Shown here: in pieces, positions 9,155 through 18,042 of the stretch
Position numbering within the stretch: position 1 is the stretch's first letter
How the letters are laid out: each line of letters starts with the position of its first letter
Assembly: GCA_963791595.1 (NCBI GenBank)
Contig: CAWBTF010000031.1
Location: forward strand, 34,516-98,515
From: JAEMQF01 sp963791595
GTDB taxonomy: Bacteria; Pseudomonadota; Gammaproteobacteria; Burkholderiales; Burkholderiaceae_C
Reading direction: 5' to 3'
Length of the DNA stretch: 64,000 nt
Translations under genes and position numbers: made by a program
The notes under the pieces: generated by a model
Database searches by the model: none
The model's input: the letters and a program-made list of their open reading frames with translations, nothing else
What the model was told of the DNA's origin: nothing

Positions 9155-9196
9155 GTCCTTAAACGGACAAAACCCGTGCCTAAAACCTTCTAAAAC
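9155..9196 (-). promoter_or_regulatory. Shared regulatory box, copy B
   Basis: This second copy of the 42-base element carries the same TTTTAGAAGGTTTTAGG direct repeat, a spacer of identical length and TTTAAGGAC. It is oriented towards the lipoprotein gene (start 9095, 59 bases from the box edge). It lies between that gene and the divergent regulator gene at 9239, so it could serve target activation and autoregulation together. The spacer sequence differs from copy A, whereas the TTTTAG repeat, TTAAGGAC and distal CTGTGC are kept, which is the pattern expected for a functional site. Confidence 0.6.
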
Positions 9197-9238
9197 CGCG
9201 TCGCGGCGGATAGAGTTCTGCTTGACGCCCCAGGCAAG

Positions 9239-11797
9239 ATGTCAACCACCTACTGCTTTGACCGCTTCGAGGTCCAGCCCGTCGAGCGCCGGCTGCTGGT
9301 CGATGGCCAGCCGACGCCGATCGGCACGCGCGCCTTCGACCTGCTGCAAACGCTGATCGAGAACCCCGGCAGGCTGATCACGAAGAACGAGCTGCTCGAC
9401 CGCGTCTGGCCGGGTCTGGTGGTCGAAGAGGCGAACCTGCACGTGCAGATCAGCAGCCTGCGCAAATTGCTCGGGCCGAAGGCGATCGCGACGATTCCCG
9501 GGCGCGGCTACCGCCTTGCCGTGACGGTCGACCCCGACAAGGGCGAAGCAGCGCCGACGCCACCGGCCGCCGCGGCAGCCGTGCCGCCGGGCGAGCGCTT
9601 CGGCGATCGGCGCCACAACCTGCCCGAAGCGTCGGCGCCGCTGATCGGCCGCGACGCCGACATCGAAGCCGTGAACCGCCTGCTGGACCAGCACCGGCTC
9701 GTGACGCTGGTCGGCCCGAGCGGCATCGGCAAGACCTTGTTGGCCCAGGCCGTCGCGCGGCAGCGCGTGACGCTGCACGCCAACGGTGTCTGGTGGGTCG
9801 ATCTGGCAGCGCTGCGCACCGCGGACCAGGTCGCCGCGGCGATCGCGCAGGCCGCCGCCATCCCTCTGGGTGACGGCGACGCGGCGACGCTGCTGCGGCG
9901 CGCGCTCGGATTGCGCGACACGCTGCTGGTCCTGGACAACTGCGAACACCTGATCAACGACGTGTCGCACATCGCCGCCGAAGCGCTCGCCGGCGCGCCG
10001 AAGTTGCGCTTGCTCGCGACTTCGTTGGAGTCGCTCAAGGTCGCGGGCGAGCAGATCTTTCGGCTCGACGGGCTCGCCGTGCCGCCGGCGCCGGTGCCGC
10101 TGGAGGTGGCGCGTTGCTTCGGCGCGGTCCAGTTGTTGGAGCAGCGCGCGCAGGCGGTCGACCAGCGCTTCTGCCTGAACGAACGCTCGGTGGTCCAGGC
10201 GATCGAACTGTGCCGGCAGCTCGACGGCATTGCCTTGGCGATCGAAATGGCCGCGGCCCGACTGCCGGTGCTCGGCTTCGACGCCGTGGCCTCACACCTG
10301 GGCGACCGGCTGCGCTCGCTGCGCAACACGCGCCGCGAGGCCCCGGCGCGGCACCAGACCCTGGGCGCGACGCACGACTGGAGCCACGCGCTGCTCGCCG
10401 ACGAAGAAAAGAGCGTGCTGCGCCGGCTCGCGGTGTTCGCCGGGAGCTTCCGCCTCGACGCGGCGCTGGCGGTGGCGGTGGCGGTGGCCGCAGGCATCGA
10501 CGAGTCGACCGTGCTCGACGCGTTGTTCGGGCTGGTCGACAAGTCGATGCTCAAGATCGTCCAGCTCGAGCCACCACGCTACCGCCTGCTCGAGTCGACC
10601 CGCCTGTACGCCGCGCAGCGGCTCGAAGAGGCGGGCGAGGCCGGCGCTGCGATGCAGCGCCACTGCGACGCGATGGCCCGGCTCGCCGTCGAGCTCGACT
10701 CGATGTACTGGGTCAGCGCAGACCGCGAACTGTTGCGCCGTTTCATGGCCGACTATGACGATCTGCAGGTCTGCTACGAGCGCGCCTGCGCTGCGGGTTG
10801 GGTTGACGCTGCGGCTGAACTGAGCGGCGCGCTGACGATGTTGCGCAACCTGCGCGTCATCGGCGCGGGGCGGCACAAACGCCTGAAGTCGGCGGCCCAG
10901 TTGCTGCCGGCGGCCCAGGGCCGCACCCGCGCCAAGCTGTTGGGTCTGTTTGCCAACACCTACGTGTCGACGATCCAGGAGGTCTCGCGCGCCGACGCCG
11001 CGCGCGAATTGGTCGCGCTGCGGCGCGAGCTGGGTGATGCGCAGCGCTTGTACGAGGCCCTGGGTGCGCAGGCCGCGGTGGGCGTTGTCGTCGGCGATCT
11101 GCCGAGCGCGAAGCGCGCCGTCGCCGAAGGGCGGGCGCTCGAGCAGCCCGATTGGCCGGCGCGGCTGCGGGCCCAGTTCACCTTCCATTGCGGCAACGTC
11201 TGCAAGGAGCTCGGCGATACCGAAGGCTGTGCGCGCGCGATGCAAGATGTGCTGCAGATCAGCTCGCGCGCCGGTTTCGACAACGGCGTGTGGCTCGCGC
11301 AGCTCGGGCTGGCCGACGCGGCCATGCTCGTCAACGACGTGCCGCAGGCGATTCACATCTGCCGGCAGGCGATGGACACGCTGGACCACCTCAACATCGA
11401 GTGCGCCTGGGCCCAGGCCGCGGCCGAGCTCGGTGCCGCGCAACTGATGGCGCGCCGAGTCGACGATGCGCGGGAAAGTCTGCGCAAGGCCCAGCCGATC
11501 CTCGAAGCGGGTGAAGGGGAAGGACTGATCCTGAGCCACGTGGCCGTGCTGTGTGCCCTCACCGCCCGGCCGGACGATGCTGCACGCTTGCTCGGCTGCT
11601 CCGACGCCTGGTACGCCGCCAATCAGAGCCGGCCGAACTCGACGGTCGCGAAGCTGGAGAACATCGCCAGCGCGGAACTGAACGCGTCGCTCGGCGCTGC
11701 CGAATTCACCCGACTGCGCGCGCTCGGTGCCGCGATGCTCGGCGACCAGCCGTACCGGTTGGCGCGTTCTGTGATCGGTGTTGCCCCGGGCCCCTGA
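9239..11797 (+). CDS. Winged-helix transcriptional regulator with NB-ARC-type ATPase
   Basis: The 852-residue protein starts with an OmpR/CadC-type winged helix (residues 5-95: VDGQPTPIGTRAFDLLQTLI, the NELLDRVWPGLVVEEANLHV recognition region, and GRGYRL at the wing). An alanine/proline linker leads to a STAND/NB-ARC ATPase with Walker A GPSGIGKT (159-166) and Walker B LLVLDNCEH (229-237). The C-terminal half is helical, TPR-like and ligand-sensing by analogy. This layout is that of AfsR/SARP-like and 'predicted ATPase' regulators. No membrane segment is present, so it is cytoplasmic. It is transcribed away from the exported-protein operons that share the TTTTAG direct-repeat boxes and is their most likely regulator (inference). 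Confidence 0.85.
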   Translation: MSTTYCFDRFEVQPVERRLLVDGQPTPIGTRAFDLLQTLIENPGRLITKNELLDRVWPGLVVEEANLHVQISSLRKLLGPKAIATIPGRGYRLAVTVDPDKGEAAPTPPAAAAAVPPGERFGDRRHNLPEASAPLIGRDADIEAVNRLLDQHRLVTLVGPSGIGKTLLAQAVARQRVTLHANGVWWVDLAALRTADQVAAAIAQAAAIPLGDGDAATLLRRALGLRDTLLVLDNCEHLINDVSHIAAEALAGAPKLRLLATSLESLKVAGEQIFRLDGLAVPPAPVPLEVARCFGAVQLLEQRAQAVDQRFCLNERSVVQAIELCRQLDGIALAIEMAAARLPVLGFDAVASHLGDRLRSLRNTRREAPARHQTLGATHDWSHALLADEEKSVLRRLAVFAGSFRLDAALAVAVAVAAGIDESTVLDALFGLVDKSMLKIVQLEPPRYRLLESTRLYAAQRLEEAGEAGAAMQRHCDAMARLAVELDSMYWVSADRELLRRFMADYDDLQVCYERACAAGWVDAAAELSGALTMLRNLRVIGAGRHKRLKSAAQLLPAAQGRTRAKLLGLFANTYVSTIQEVSRADAARELVALRRELGDAQRLYEALGAQAAVGVVVGDLPSAKRAVAEGRALEQPDWPARLRAQFTFHCGNVCKELGDTEGCARAMQDVLQISSRAGFDNGVWLAQLGLADAAMLVNDVPQAIHICRQAMDTLDHLNIECAWAQAAAELGAAQLMARRVDDARESLRKAQPILEAGEGEGLILSHVAVLCALTARPDDAARLLGCSDAWYAANQSRPNSTVAKLENIASAELNASLGAAEFTRLRALGAAMLGDQPYRLARSVIGVAPGP

Positions 11798-11899
11798 TCG
11801 TTGCAGCCGCATCGTGTGCGGTCGCGCTTTCGTTGGCCGCGGTGTGGCTGACGCCGACGCTCGTCGATACTGCGCTCCTCAGGGGCGGGAGCGCTGACG

Positions 11900-13351
11900 A
11901 TGGCCGACGAATATGTCGATGTGCTGGTGGTGGGCGCCGGAATCTCCGGCATCGGCGCCGCCTATCACCTGCAGAAGTTCTGCCCGGACCACAGTTACGC
12001 GATCGTCGAGGCGCGCGAGGATCTGGGTGGAACCTGGGACCTGTTCCGCTACCCCGGCGTTCGCTCGGACTCCGACATGCACACGCTGGGCTACTCGTTC
12101 CGCCCGTGGACCGAGCCCAAGGCCATCGCCGACGGGCCGACGATCCTGAACTACCTGCGCGATACGGCGCACGAATACGGCATCGACCGGAAGATCCGCT
12201 TCGGCTGCCGCGTCGTGCGGGCCGACTGGTCGTCGCAGGATGCGCGCTGGACGGTGCAGCTCCGTCACGAGCGCGACGCCAGTACATCGCGCCTGCGCTG
12301 CGCCTTCCTGTTCCTGTGCAGCGGCTACTACGACTACGCCAACGGCTACCAGCCCGAGTTCCCGGGGCAGGCATCGTTTCGCGGGCGCATCGTGCACCCG
12401 CAGAAGTGGCCCGAGGATCTGGACTGTTCGGGCCGACGCGTGGTCGTGATCGGCAGCGGCGCCACCGCGGTGACGCTGGTGCCGGCGCTGGCACAAAAGG
12501 CCGCGCACGTGACGATGTTGCAGCGCTCGCCGACCTGGATGGCCGCGCTGCCGTCGGTGGACCCGGTCAGCACCTGGCTGCGGCGCTGGCTGCCGTTGCG
12601 CCTGGCGTTGTGGCTGACGCGCTGGAAGAACGTGCTGCTCGCCATTGCCGTGTTCCAGCTCTGCAAGCGCAGGCCGCAGCGCATGCGCGAGTTGTTGCTC
12701 AAGGGCGTGCGCCACGCGCTCGGGCCCGACGCCGACATCGCGACCCACTTCACGCCGCGCTACAACCCGTGGGAGCAGCGCCTGTGTCTGGTGCGCGACG
12801 GCGACTTGTTCCGGGCCATCAACGCCGGAAGTGCCAGCGTCGTGACCGACCACATCGAGTGTTTCACCGAGACCGGCGTGAAGCTGCGCTCCGGCGTGGC
12901 GCTGGACGCCGACATCATCGTCAGCGCCACCGGCCTGGTGCTCGCCGTCGGCCAGATCGAGCTGAACGTCGACGGCCAGCGCGTCGTACCGTCGCGCACC
13001 GTCAACTACAAGGGTCTGATGTACAGCGGTGTGCCCAACCTGGCCAACACCTTCGGCTATACGAATGCGTCCTGGACACTCAAGGCCGACTTGACGGCGC
13101 GCTACGTCTGCCGGCTGCTCAAGCACATGCGCCAGACCGGCGCGCGCCAGTGCATGCCCGGCGCGCCGGGCCCGCAGGCACCGTTGCTGCCGTGGGTCGA
13201 CTTTTCATCGGGCTACTTTCAACGTTCGGCCGATCTGTTGCCCAGGCAAGGGGACCGCAAACCCTGGAAGCTGAACCAGAATTACCTCAGCGACCTGGTG
13301 GCGCTGCGCTTTGGCGCGGTGGACGACGGGGTCTTGCGGTTCTCGCGTTGA
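11900..13351 (+). CDS. Flavin-containing Baeyer-Villiger-type monooxygenase
   Basis: This 483-residue FAD/NADPH enzyme has an N-terminal FAD Rossmann motif (VVGAGISGIGAA, 10-21) and then GGTWDLFRYPGVRSDSDM, the conserved class B monooxygenase block. The fingerprint F-x-G-x-x-x-H-x-x-x-W-P is complete (FRGRIVHPQKWP, 160-171). A second Rossmann motif (VVVIGSGATA, 181-190) binds NADPH. Known members insert oxygen next to ketones or oxidise heteroatoms. Substrate cannot be told. The ATG at 11900 follows GGGAG. It is a single gene, 102 bases after the regulator and convergent with the cyclase. Confidence 0.88.
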   Translation: MADEYVDVLVVGAGISGIGAAYHLQKFCPDHSYAIVEAREDLGGTWDLFRYPGVRSDSDMHTLGYSFRPWTEPKAIADGPTILNYLRDTAHEYGIDRKIRFGCRVVRADWSSQDARWTVQLRHERDASTSRLRCAFLFLCSGYYDYANGYQPEFPGQASFRGRIVHPQKWPEDLDCSGRRVVVIGSGATAVTLVPALAQKAAHVTMLQRSPTWMAALPSVDPVSTWLRRWLPLRLALWLTRWKNVLLAIAVFQLCKRRPQRMRELLLKGVRHALGPDADIATHFTPRYNPWEQRLCLVRDGDLFRAINAGSASVVTDHIECFTETGVKLRSGVALDADIIVSATGLVLAVGQIELNVDGQRVVPSRTVNYKGLMYSGVPNLANTFGYTNASWTLKADLTARYVCRLLKHMRQTGARQCMPGAPGPQAPLLPWVDFSSGYFQRSADLLPRQGDRKPWKLNQNYLSDLVALRFGAVDDGVLRFSR

Positions 13352-13377
13352 GCGGGCGCGCGTCGGTCGACATCCGA

Positions 13378-14944
13378 TCAGCTCAGCGCGAACACCGACA
13401 CCTGGGCGCTGCGCCCCTTGACCTGAACCGCCGGCAGCGCCGCCAGCCCGAGCGTCGATGCAAGCCTGGCCCGAGTCGCTTCGCTGACCAGCATTTGCGT
13501 TCCGAATTCCTTGTTGAGCGCCTGGATGCGCGAGGCCAGGTTGACTGCGTCGCCGACCAACGCGTACGACATGCGCTCGGCGCTGCCGATGTTGCCGGCG
13601 ATCACGGTCCCGGTGTGAATGCCGATGCCGTGGCGCAGCGGCGCCTTGCCGGCCGCAAGGCGTGCGGCGTTCCAGGCGTCGAGGCGCTGCGCCATGTCGC
13701 GCGCCGCGGCCACCGCGGCGTCGGCATGGCGCGGGTCTTCGATCGGCGCCCCGAACACGGCCTCGATCTCGTCGCCGATGAACTGCAGCACCAGGCCGCC
13801 GTGGGCGCGGATCGCGGCGTCCATTTCGGTGAAATAGGCGTTCAGGTCCGCCACCACCTCGGCGGGCGGCGTGGCCTCGACCCAGGGCGTGAAGTCGCGC
13901 AGGTCGGCGAACAGGATCGTCACCTCGCGCTGCACGCCGGCGCCGCTCACCCGGCCGGCGAGGATCTCGTCGCGCACTTCGGGGCTGACGTAGCGGCCGA
14001 AGGTGGCGCGGATCGCTTCGCGTTCGCGCAGGCCCTGGACCATCGCATTGAAGCCCTCCGCGACGGCGCCGATCTCGTCGTTCGAGACCACCGCGCAATG
14101 CGCATCGAGCGCGCCGCCGCGCACCCGCGCCATCGCCGCCTGCAGCGTCGCGCAGCGGCCCGGCGACGCTGGCTGACACCAGCCAGGCCAGCGCGACCGA
14201 AATCGCCAGCCCGCCGAGACCGAGCACGACGATCACGAGATTCAGGTTGCGAATGATCGCCGCCGCGGCGGCGGCATCGGCGCTGCGCAGCGCGTCGGCG
14301 CGGGTCAGCGCGGCAACCGCCAGCACCGCCAGCGGCAGCAGGCCGAGCAGCACGAAGGCCGCGAGCATGCGCGTGCGCACGCCGAGCCGCGGCGCGCGCA
14401 ACGCGCTGAGTTCGCCACTCGGGATCAGCTGCGGCAGTTCATCGCGCATCAGGCGTTCGGTGCCGAAGAAGACGATCGCGGCGACGAACGGGCCGGCGAC
14501 GAGCGCGATGCCGAACACCTGGCGCAACGCGAGCCCGGCCTCGAAATAGCCCGCCAGCAGCGGCCAGATCACGCCCCAGAGCAGCGCCGCGGCCGACCAC
14601 AGGCTGCCGCTCAGAATCGCGACGTAGGCCGGCAGCAGCAACGCGCGCCGCTGCGCCGCGCCGCCGAGTGGGCCGGGCGCAGCCAGGGCGCCTGTTTGCG
14701 ACGGCAGCGCCAGCCAGCGCTTCGTCAAGCGCACGCCGGATGTGTACAGCAACCCGAAGCCCAGCGCCGAGTAGCCATAGAAGACCCAGGTGCTCGAGCT
14801 CTGCCCGCCGCCGGGGGCGGCGGTTGGATCGACATCGCGAAAGTAGAGCAAGGTCAGCACCGCGCCGCCCAGGTTGCCGAGCAGCGTCAGCAGCCGCATC
14901 CGGGCGCGGAAGCTGAGTCGCGTGGCGAGGGGCGAGGGGGTCAT
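13378..14944 (-). CDS. Membrane adenylate/guanylate cyclase (frame broken near 14147)
   Basis: The N-terminal part (from ATG 14944) has about six hydrophobic segments and a HAMP-like stretch (LVSASVAGPLR). The C-terminal part is a class III nucleotide cyclase with ILFADLRDFT (metal Asp), GDEIEAVFGAP and GIGIHTGTVIAGNIGS, and ends ALVGDAVNLASRIQ. The two halves are in different frames. Reading GAC CTG CAG GCG GCG ATG by skipping one base near 14147 joins the HAMP segment (LR-DLQAAMARV) perfectly. Total length is 3n+1, which fits a single inserted base. With the frame restored, the protein of about 521 residues would be an intact signalling cyclase. An artefact is more likely than decay. Confidence 0.75.
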
Positions 14945-15126
14945 CGGTGGGCGCAGGCGGTGCGGTATCACGCCGCGGGATTGTGCGGCCACGGCCGATG
15001 CCGCCGGTGCGTGCAGCGAAGGCCCACGGCGGCCGTCTGAAGATTGCGTAAACCCTAGCCGCCGCGATGTGGCGTTCATCTAGGATAGCGCCCACCCGCG
15101 TGGGCAGGAATTCGAACGGCGACGGC

Positions 15127-16999
15127 GTGACTTCATTCTTCGACAACCCGGCGATGCTCGCCCCGCCGCAAACCCTGCGTTCGGACCGTGCCGACGGCAG
15201 CACCGTGCTGCGCTCGCCGCAGAAGCTGCAGCCGTATGCGCGCTGTATCGGTGAATGGCTGGAACGCTGGGCGCGCGACACGCCGGACACGCTGGCATTC
15301 GCCCAGCGCGGCGCCGACGGTGCCTGGCAGCGCCTGAGTTGGCGCGAGACGCGCGCGCGGGTGGGAAGCGTCGCGCAAGCGCTGCTGGATCTGCGCCTGC
15401 CCGCCGGCAAGCCGATCGTCATCTTGTCCGACAACGCGCATCGACCACGCGCTGCTGATGCTCTCCGCCATGCACATCGGCCGCGCGGTGTGTTCGGTGT
15501 CGAGTGCCTACTGCCGGCTGACGAAGAACTACGCAAAGGTCGAAGGCATCGTGCGCGCGCTCGACCCGGCGCTCGTCTACGCGTCCGACGCCGCCACCTA
15601 CGGCGCCGCGCTCGCCGCGTGCCGCGGTAGCGCGCTCACGCTGTTGAGCCAGGGGGCGGACAGCGTTCCCGGCGCGATTCACTTCGCGACGCTGCTCGCC
15701 ACGCCCGAAGGCCCCGAGGTGCAGCGCGCGTTCAACGCGATCGATGCCGACGACCATGCCAAATACCTGCTCACCTCCGGCTCGACCGGCCAGCCCAAGG
15801 TGGTGATCAACACCCACCGCATGCTCTGCGCGAACCAGCAGATGGTGGCGCAGGCGTGGCGCTTCCTCGAGCATGAAAGGCCGGTGCTGCTCGACTGGCT
15901 GCCGTGGAGCCACACCTTCGGCGCGAACCACAACTTCAACCTCGTGCTGCGCAACGGCGGCACGTTCTACATCGACGAAGGCCGGCCGGCGCCGGGGCTG
16001 ATCGACAAGACGGTGCGCAACCTGCGAGAAGTCCGCCCTAACCTGCATTTCAATGTGCCGCGTGGCCTGGACATGCTGCTGCCGTTCCTCGAGAACGACC
16101 TCGACCTGGCGCGCGACGTGCTCTCGGGCCTGCGCTGCGTGTTCTACGCCGGCGCGGCGCTGCCGCCTTCCACCTGGCAGCGCCTCACCGCCGTGGCGGC
16201 CAAGGTGCGAAGCGAGGCGCTGTGGCTCACCACCGCGTGGGGTGCCACCGAAACCTCGCCCGCGGTGACGAGCGCGCATTGGAAGCTGGAGTCCGCGGGT
16301 TGCATCGGCAACCCCTTGCCGGGCGTCGAGTTGAAACTGGTACCGATCGGTCCAGGCGAGGGAGCCAAGCGCGAGTTGCGCGTGCGCGGCGTGTCGGTGT
16401 TTCCGGGTTACCGCAACGCGCCGGAGCTCACCGCGGCGGCGTTCGACGAAGAAGGCTTCTACAGAATCGGCGACGCGGGCTACCTCGCCGATGAGGCCAA
16501 CCCCGAGCGCGGCGTGATGTTCGACGGGCGCGTCGCCGAAGACTTCAAGCTCACCACGGGCACCTGGGTCTCGGTGGGCATGCTGCGCCTGAAACTCGTC
16601 TCGGTGTTCGCGCCGTATGCGCAGGACGTGGTGCTCGCCGGCCACGACCGCGACCAGATCGGCGCGTTGATCTTCCCGAGCGCGGTGTGTGCGCAGTTGA
16701 GTGCGGATGCGTTGGCGGCGAAGATCGGCGCGGCGCTCGGCGTTTTGGCCGCGCAAGGCGGTGGGTCGGCGCAGACGCCGACGCGAGCGCTCGTGCTCAC
16801 CGAACCGCCGAACGCCGACGCCGGCGAGATCACCGACAAGGGCTACGTGAACCAGCGCGCGGTGCTGGCGCGGCGCGCGGCGGAAGTGGATCTGCTGTAC
16901 CGCGATGTGCCCGATGAACGCGTGATCCGCGCTCCGGCGCAATTGACCGGCCTTGAACCGACAATGAACCTCGACCCACGACAAGGAGACCTCCCATGA
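15127..16999 (+). CDS. Feruloyl-CoA synthetase-like AMP-binding enzyme (frame broken near 15438)
   Basis: This is an AMP-forming acyl-CoA synthetase of about 623 residues, the usual length of feruloyl-CoA synthase. The core motif is KYLLTSGSTGQPKVVIN, followed by SHTFGANHNFN, TTAWGATETSPAVTS and FKLTTGTWVSVG. The latter pattern is typical of the feruloyl/hydroxycinnamate branch, which activates ferulate or coumarate with ATP and CoA. The first 104 codons are in another frame. Dropping one base near 15438 gives SDNA-IDHALLMLSAMHIGR, a continuous family sequence. The start is taken as GTG 15127 (the ATG at 15154 is an alternative). The stop overlaps the next start (ATGA), so it is coupled to the Bug receptor. 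The tannase/feruloyl esterase two genes on supports a hydroxycinnamate role. Confidence 0.78.
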
Positions 17000-17991
17000 C
17001 CCACCGCAGACACCTTCTCAAAGCCACCCTCGGCGGCACCGCGCTCGCCACGTTCGGCATTCGCGACGCCGCGGCGCAGGCGCTGGAACAGGCGAAATTC
17101 ATCTACGGCTTTCCGGCCGGCAGCGCGGGCGACATCGTCGCGCGCCGTGTCGCCGAAAAGGTGGCCGGCAGTTCCTACACGCGCAACGCCGCCGTCGTCG
17201 AGAACAAACCCGGCGCGGGCGGGCGCATCGCGCTCGATGCGCTGAAGGCCTCGGCCGCCGACGGCGCGACGCTGTGCCTGTCGCCGTTTTCCTGCACCTC
17301 GATCTACCCGCATGTCTACGGCGCCAAGCTCAGCTACGACCCGCTGCGCGATTTTGTTCCAGTGTCGATCGCCGCGATCATGTACCACGGCCTTGCGGTT
17401 GGCCCGATGGTTCCGGCCAGCGTGACCGATGTGAAGAGTTTTCTCGCGTGGGCCAAGGCGAACCCGAAAGACGCGAACTACGGCTCGCCGGCGGCCGGCT
17501 CGACACCGCACTTCATCGGCGCGCTGTTGGGCATCAACAGCGGCGTCGATCTCAAGCACGTGCCCTACCGCGGCTCGGTGCCTGGCGTGACCGACGTGGT
17601 CGGCGGCCAGATCGCCGCCATGATGACGCCCAGCGGCGACTTCATCGCCAACCACAAGGCCGGCAAGCTGCGCATCCTGGCCACCAGCGGCGCGAAGCGC
17701 TCGCCCTTCATCCCTGACGTGGCGACGTTCGCCGAACAGGGCTTCCCCGAATTCACGGTGGAAGAGTGGTTCGGCTTCTACGCGCCGGCGCGCACGCCCG
17801 CGGCGGTGGTGGCTGCGGCGAACGCCGCGATCGTCACCGCGCTGAAAGACAAGAGCGTGATCGACGGGCTGGGCGTCGTCGGCCTGGTCGCGCAGAGTTC
17901 GACAGCCGAGGAAATGGCACGCAGCCAGAAGGCGGAGTTCGAGCGCTGGGGGCCGCTCGTGAAGAAGACCGGGTTCACCGGGGAGTCTTGA
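16996..17991 (+). CDS. Bug/TctC-family periplasmic solute receptor
   Basis: This 331-residue tripartite-tricarboxylate receptor has a twin-Arg-like export signal (THRRHLLKATLGGTALATFG, cleaved near AAA-QA). Family motifs are FPAGSAGDIVARRVAEK (ligand loop 1), VVENKPGAGGRIA (loop 2) and HVPYRGSVPGVTDVVGGQI. These periplasmic proteins bind small carboxylates with high affinity. The start ATG overlaps the stop of the synthetase gene, implying co-translation. With the downstream esterase this suggests that the ligand is a phenolic acid or its ester (inference from context). No TctA/TctB membrane genes lie nearby, as is common for orphan Bug receptors. Confidence 0.88.
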   Translation: MTHRRHLLKATLGGTALATFGIRDAAAQALEQAKFIYGFPAGSAGDIVARRVAEKVAGSSYTRNAAVVENKPGAGGRIALDALKASAADGATLCLSPFSCTSIYPHVYGAKLSYDPLRDFVPVSIAAIMYHGLAVGPMVPASVTDVKSFLAWAKANPKDANYGSPAAGSTPHFIGALLGINSGVDLKHVPYRGSVPGVTDVVGGQIAAMMTPSGDFIANHKAGKLRILATSGAKRSPFIPDVATFAEQGFPEFTVEEWFGFYAPARTPAAVVAAANAAIVTALKDKSVIDGLGVVGLVAQSSTAEEMARSQKAEFERWGPLVKKTGFTGES

Positions 17992-18042
17992 GCCGCCTGG
18001 GCGAGCGGCGCACTTCAACCATTCAATCCACCGGAGACAAGC

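Noticed and set aside
10463..10490. Short GCGGTG tandem run in the regulator gene
   Set aside because: It encodes an in-frame Ala/Val stretch and is too short to be a meaningful variable repeat.
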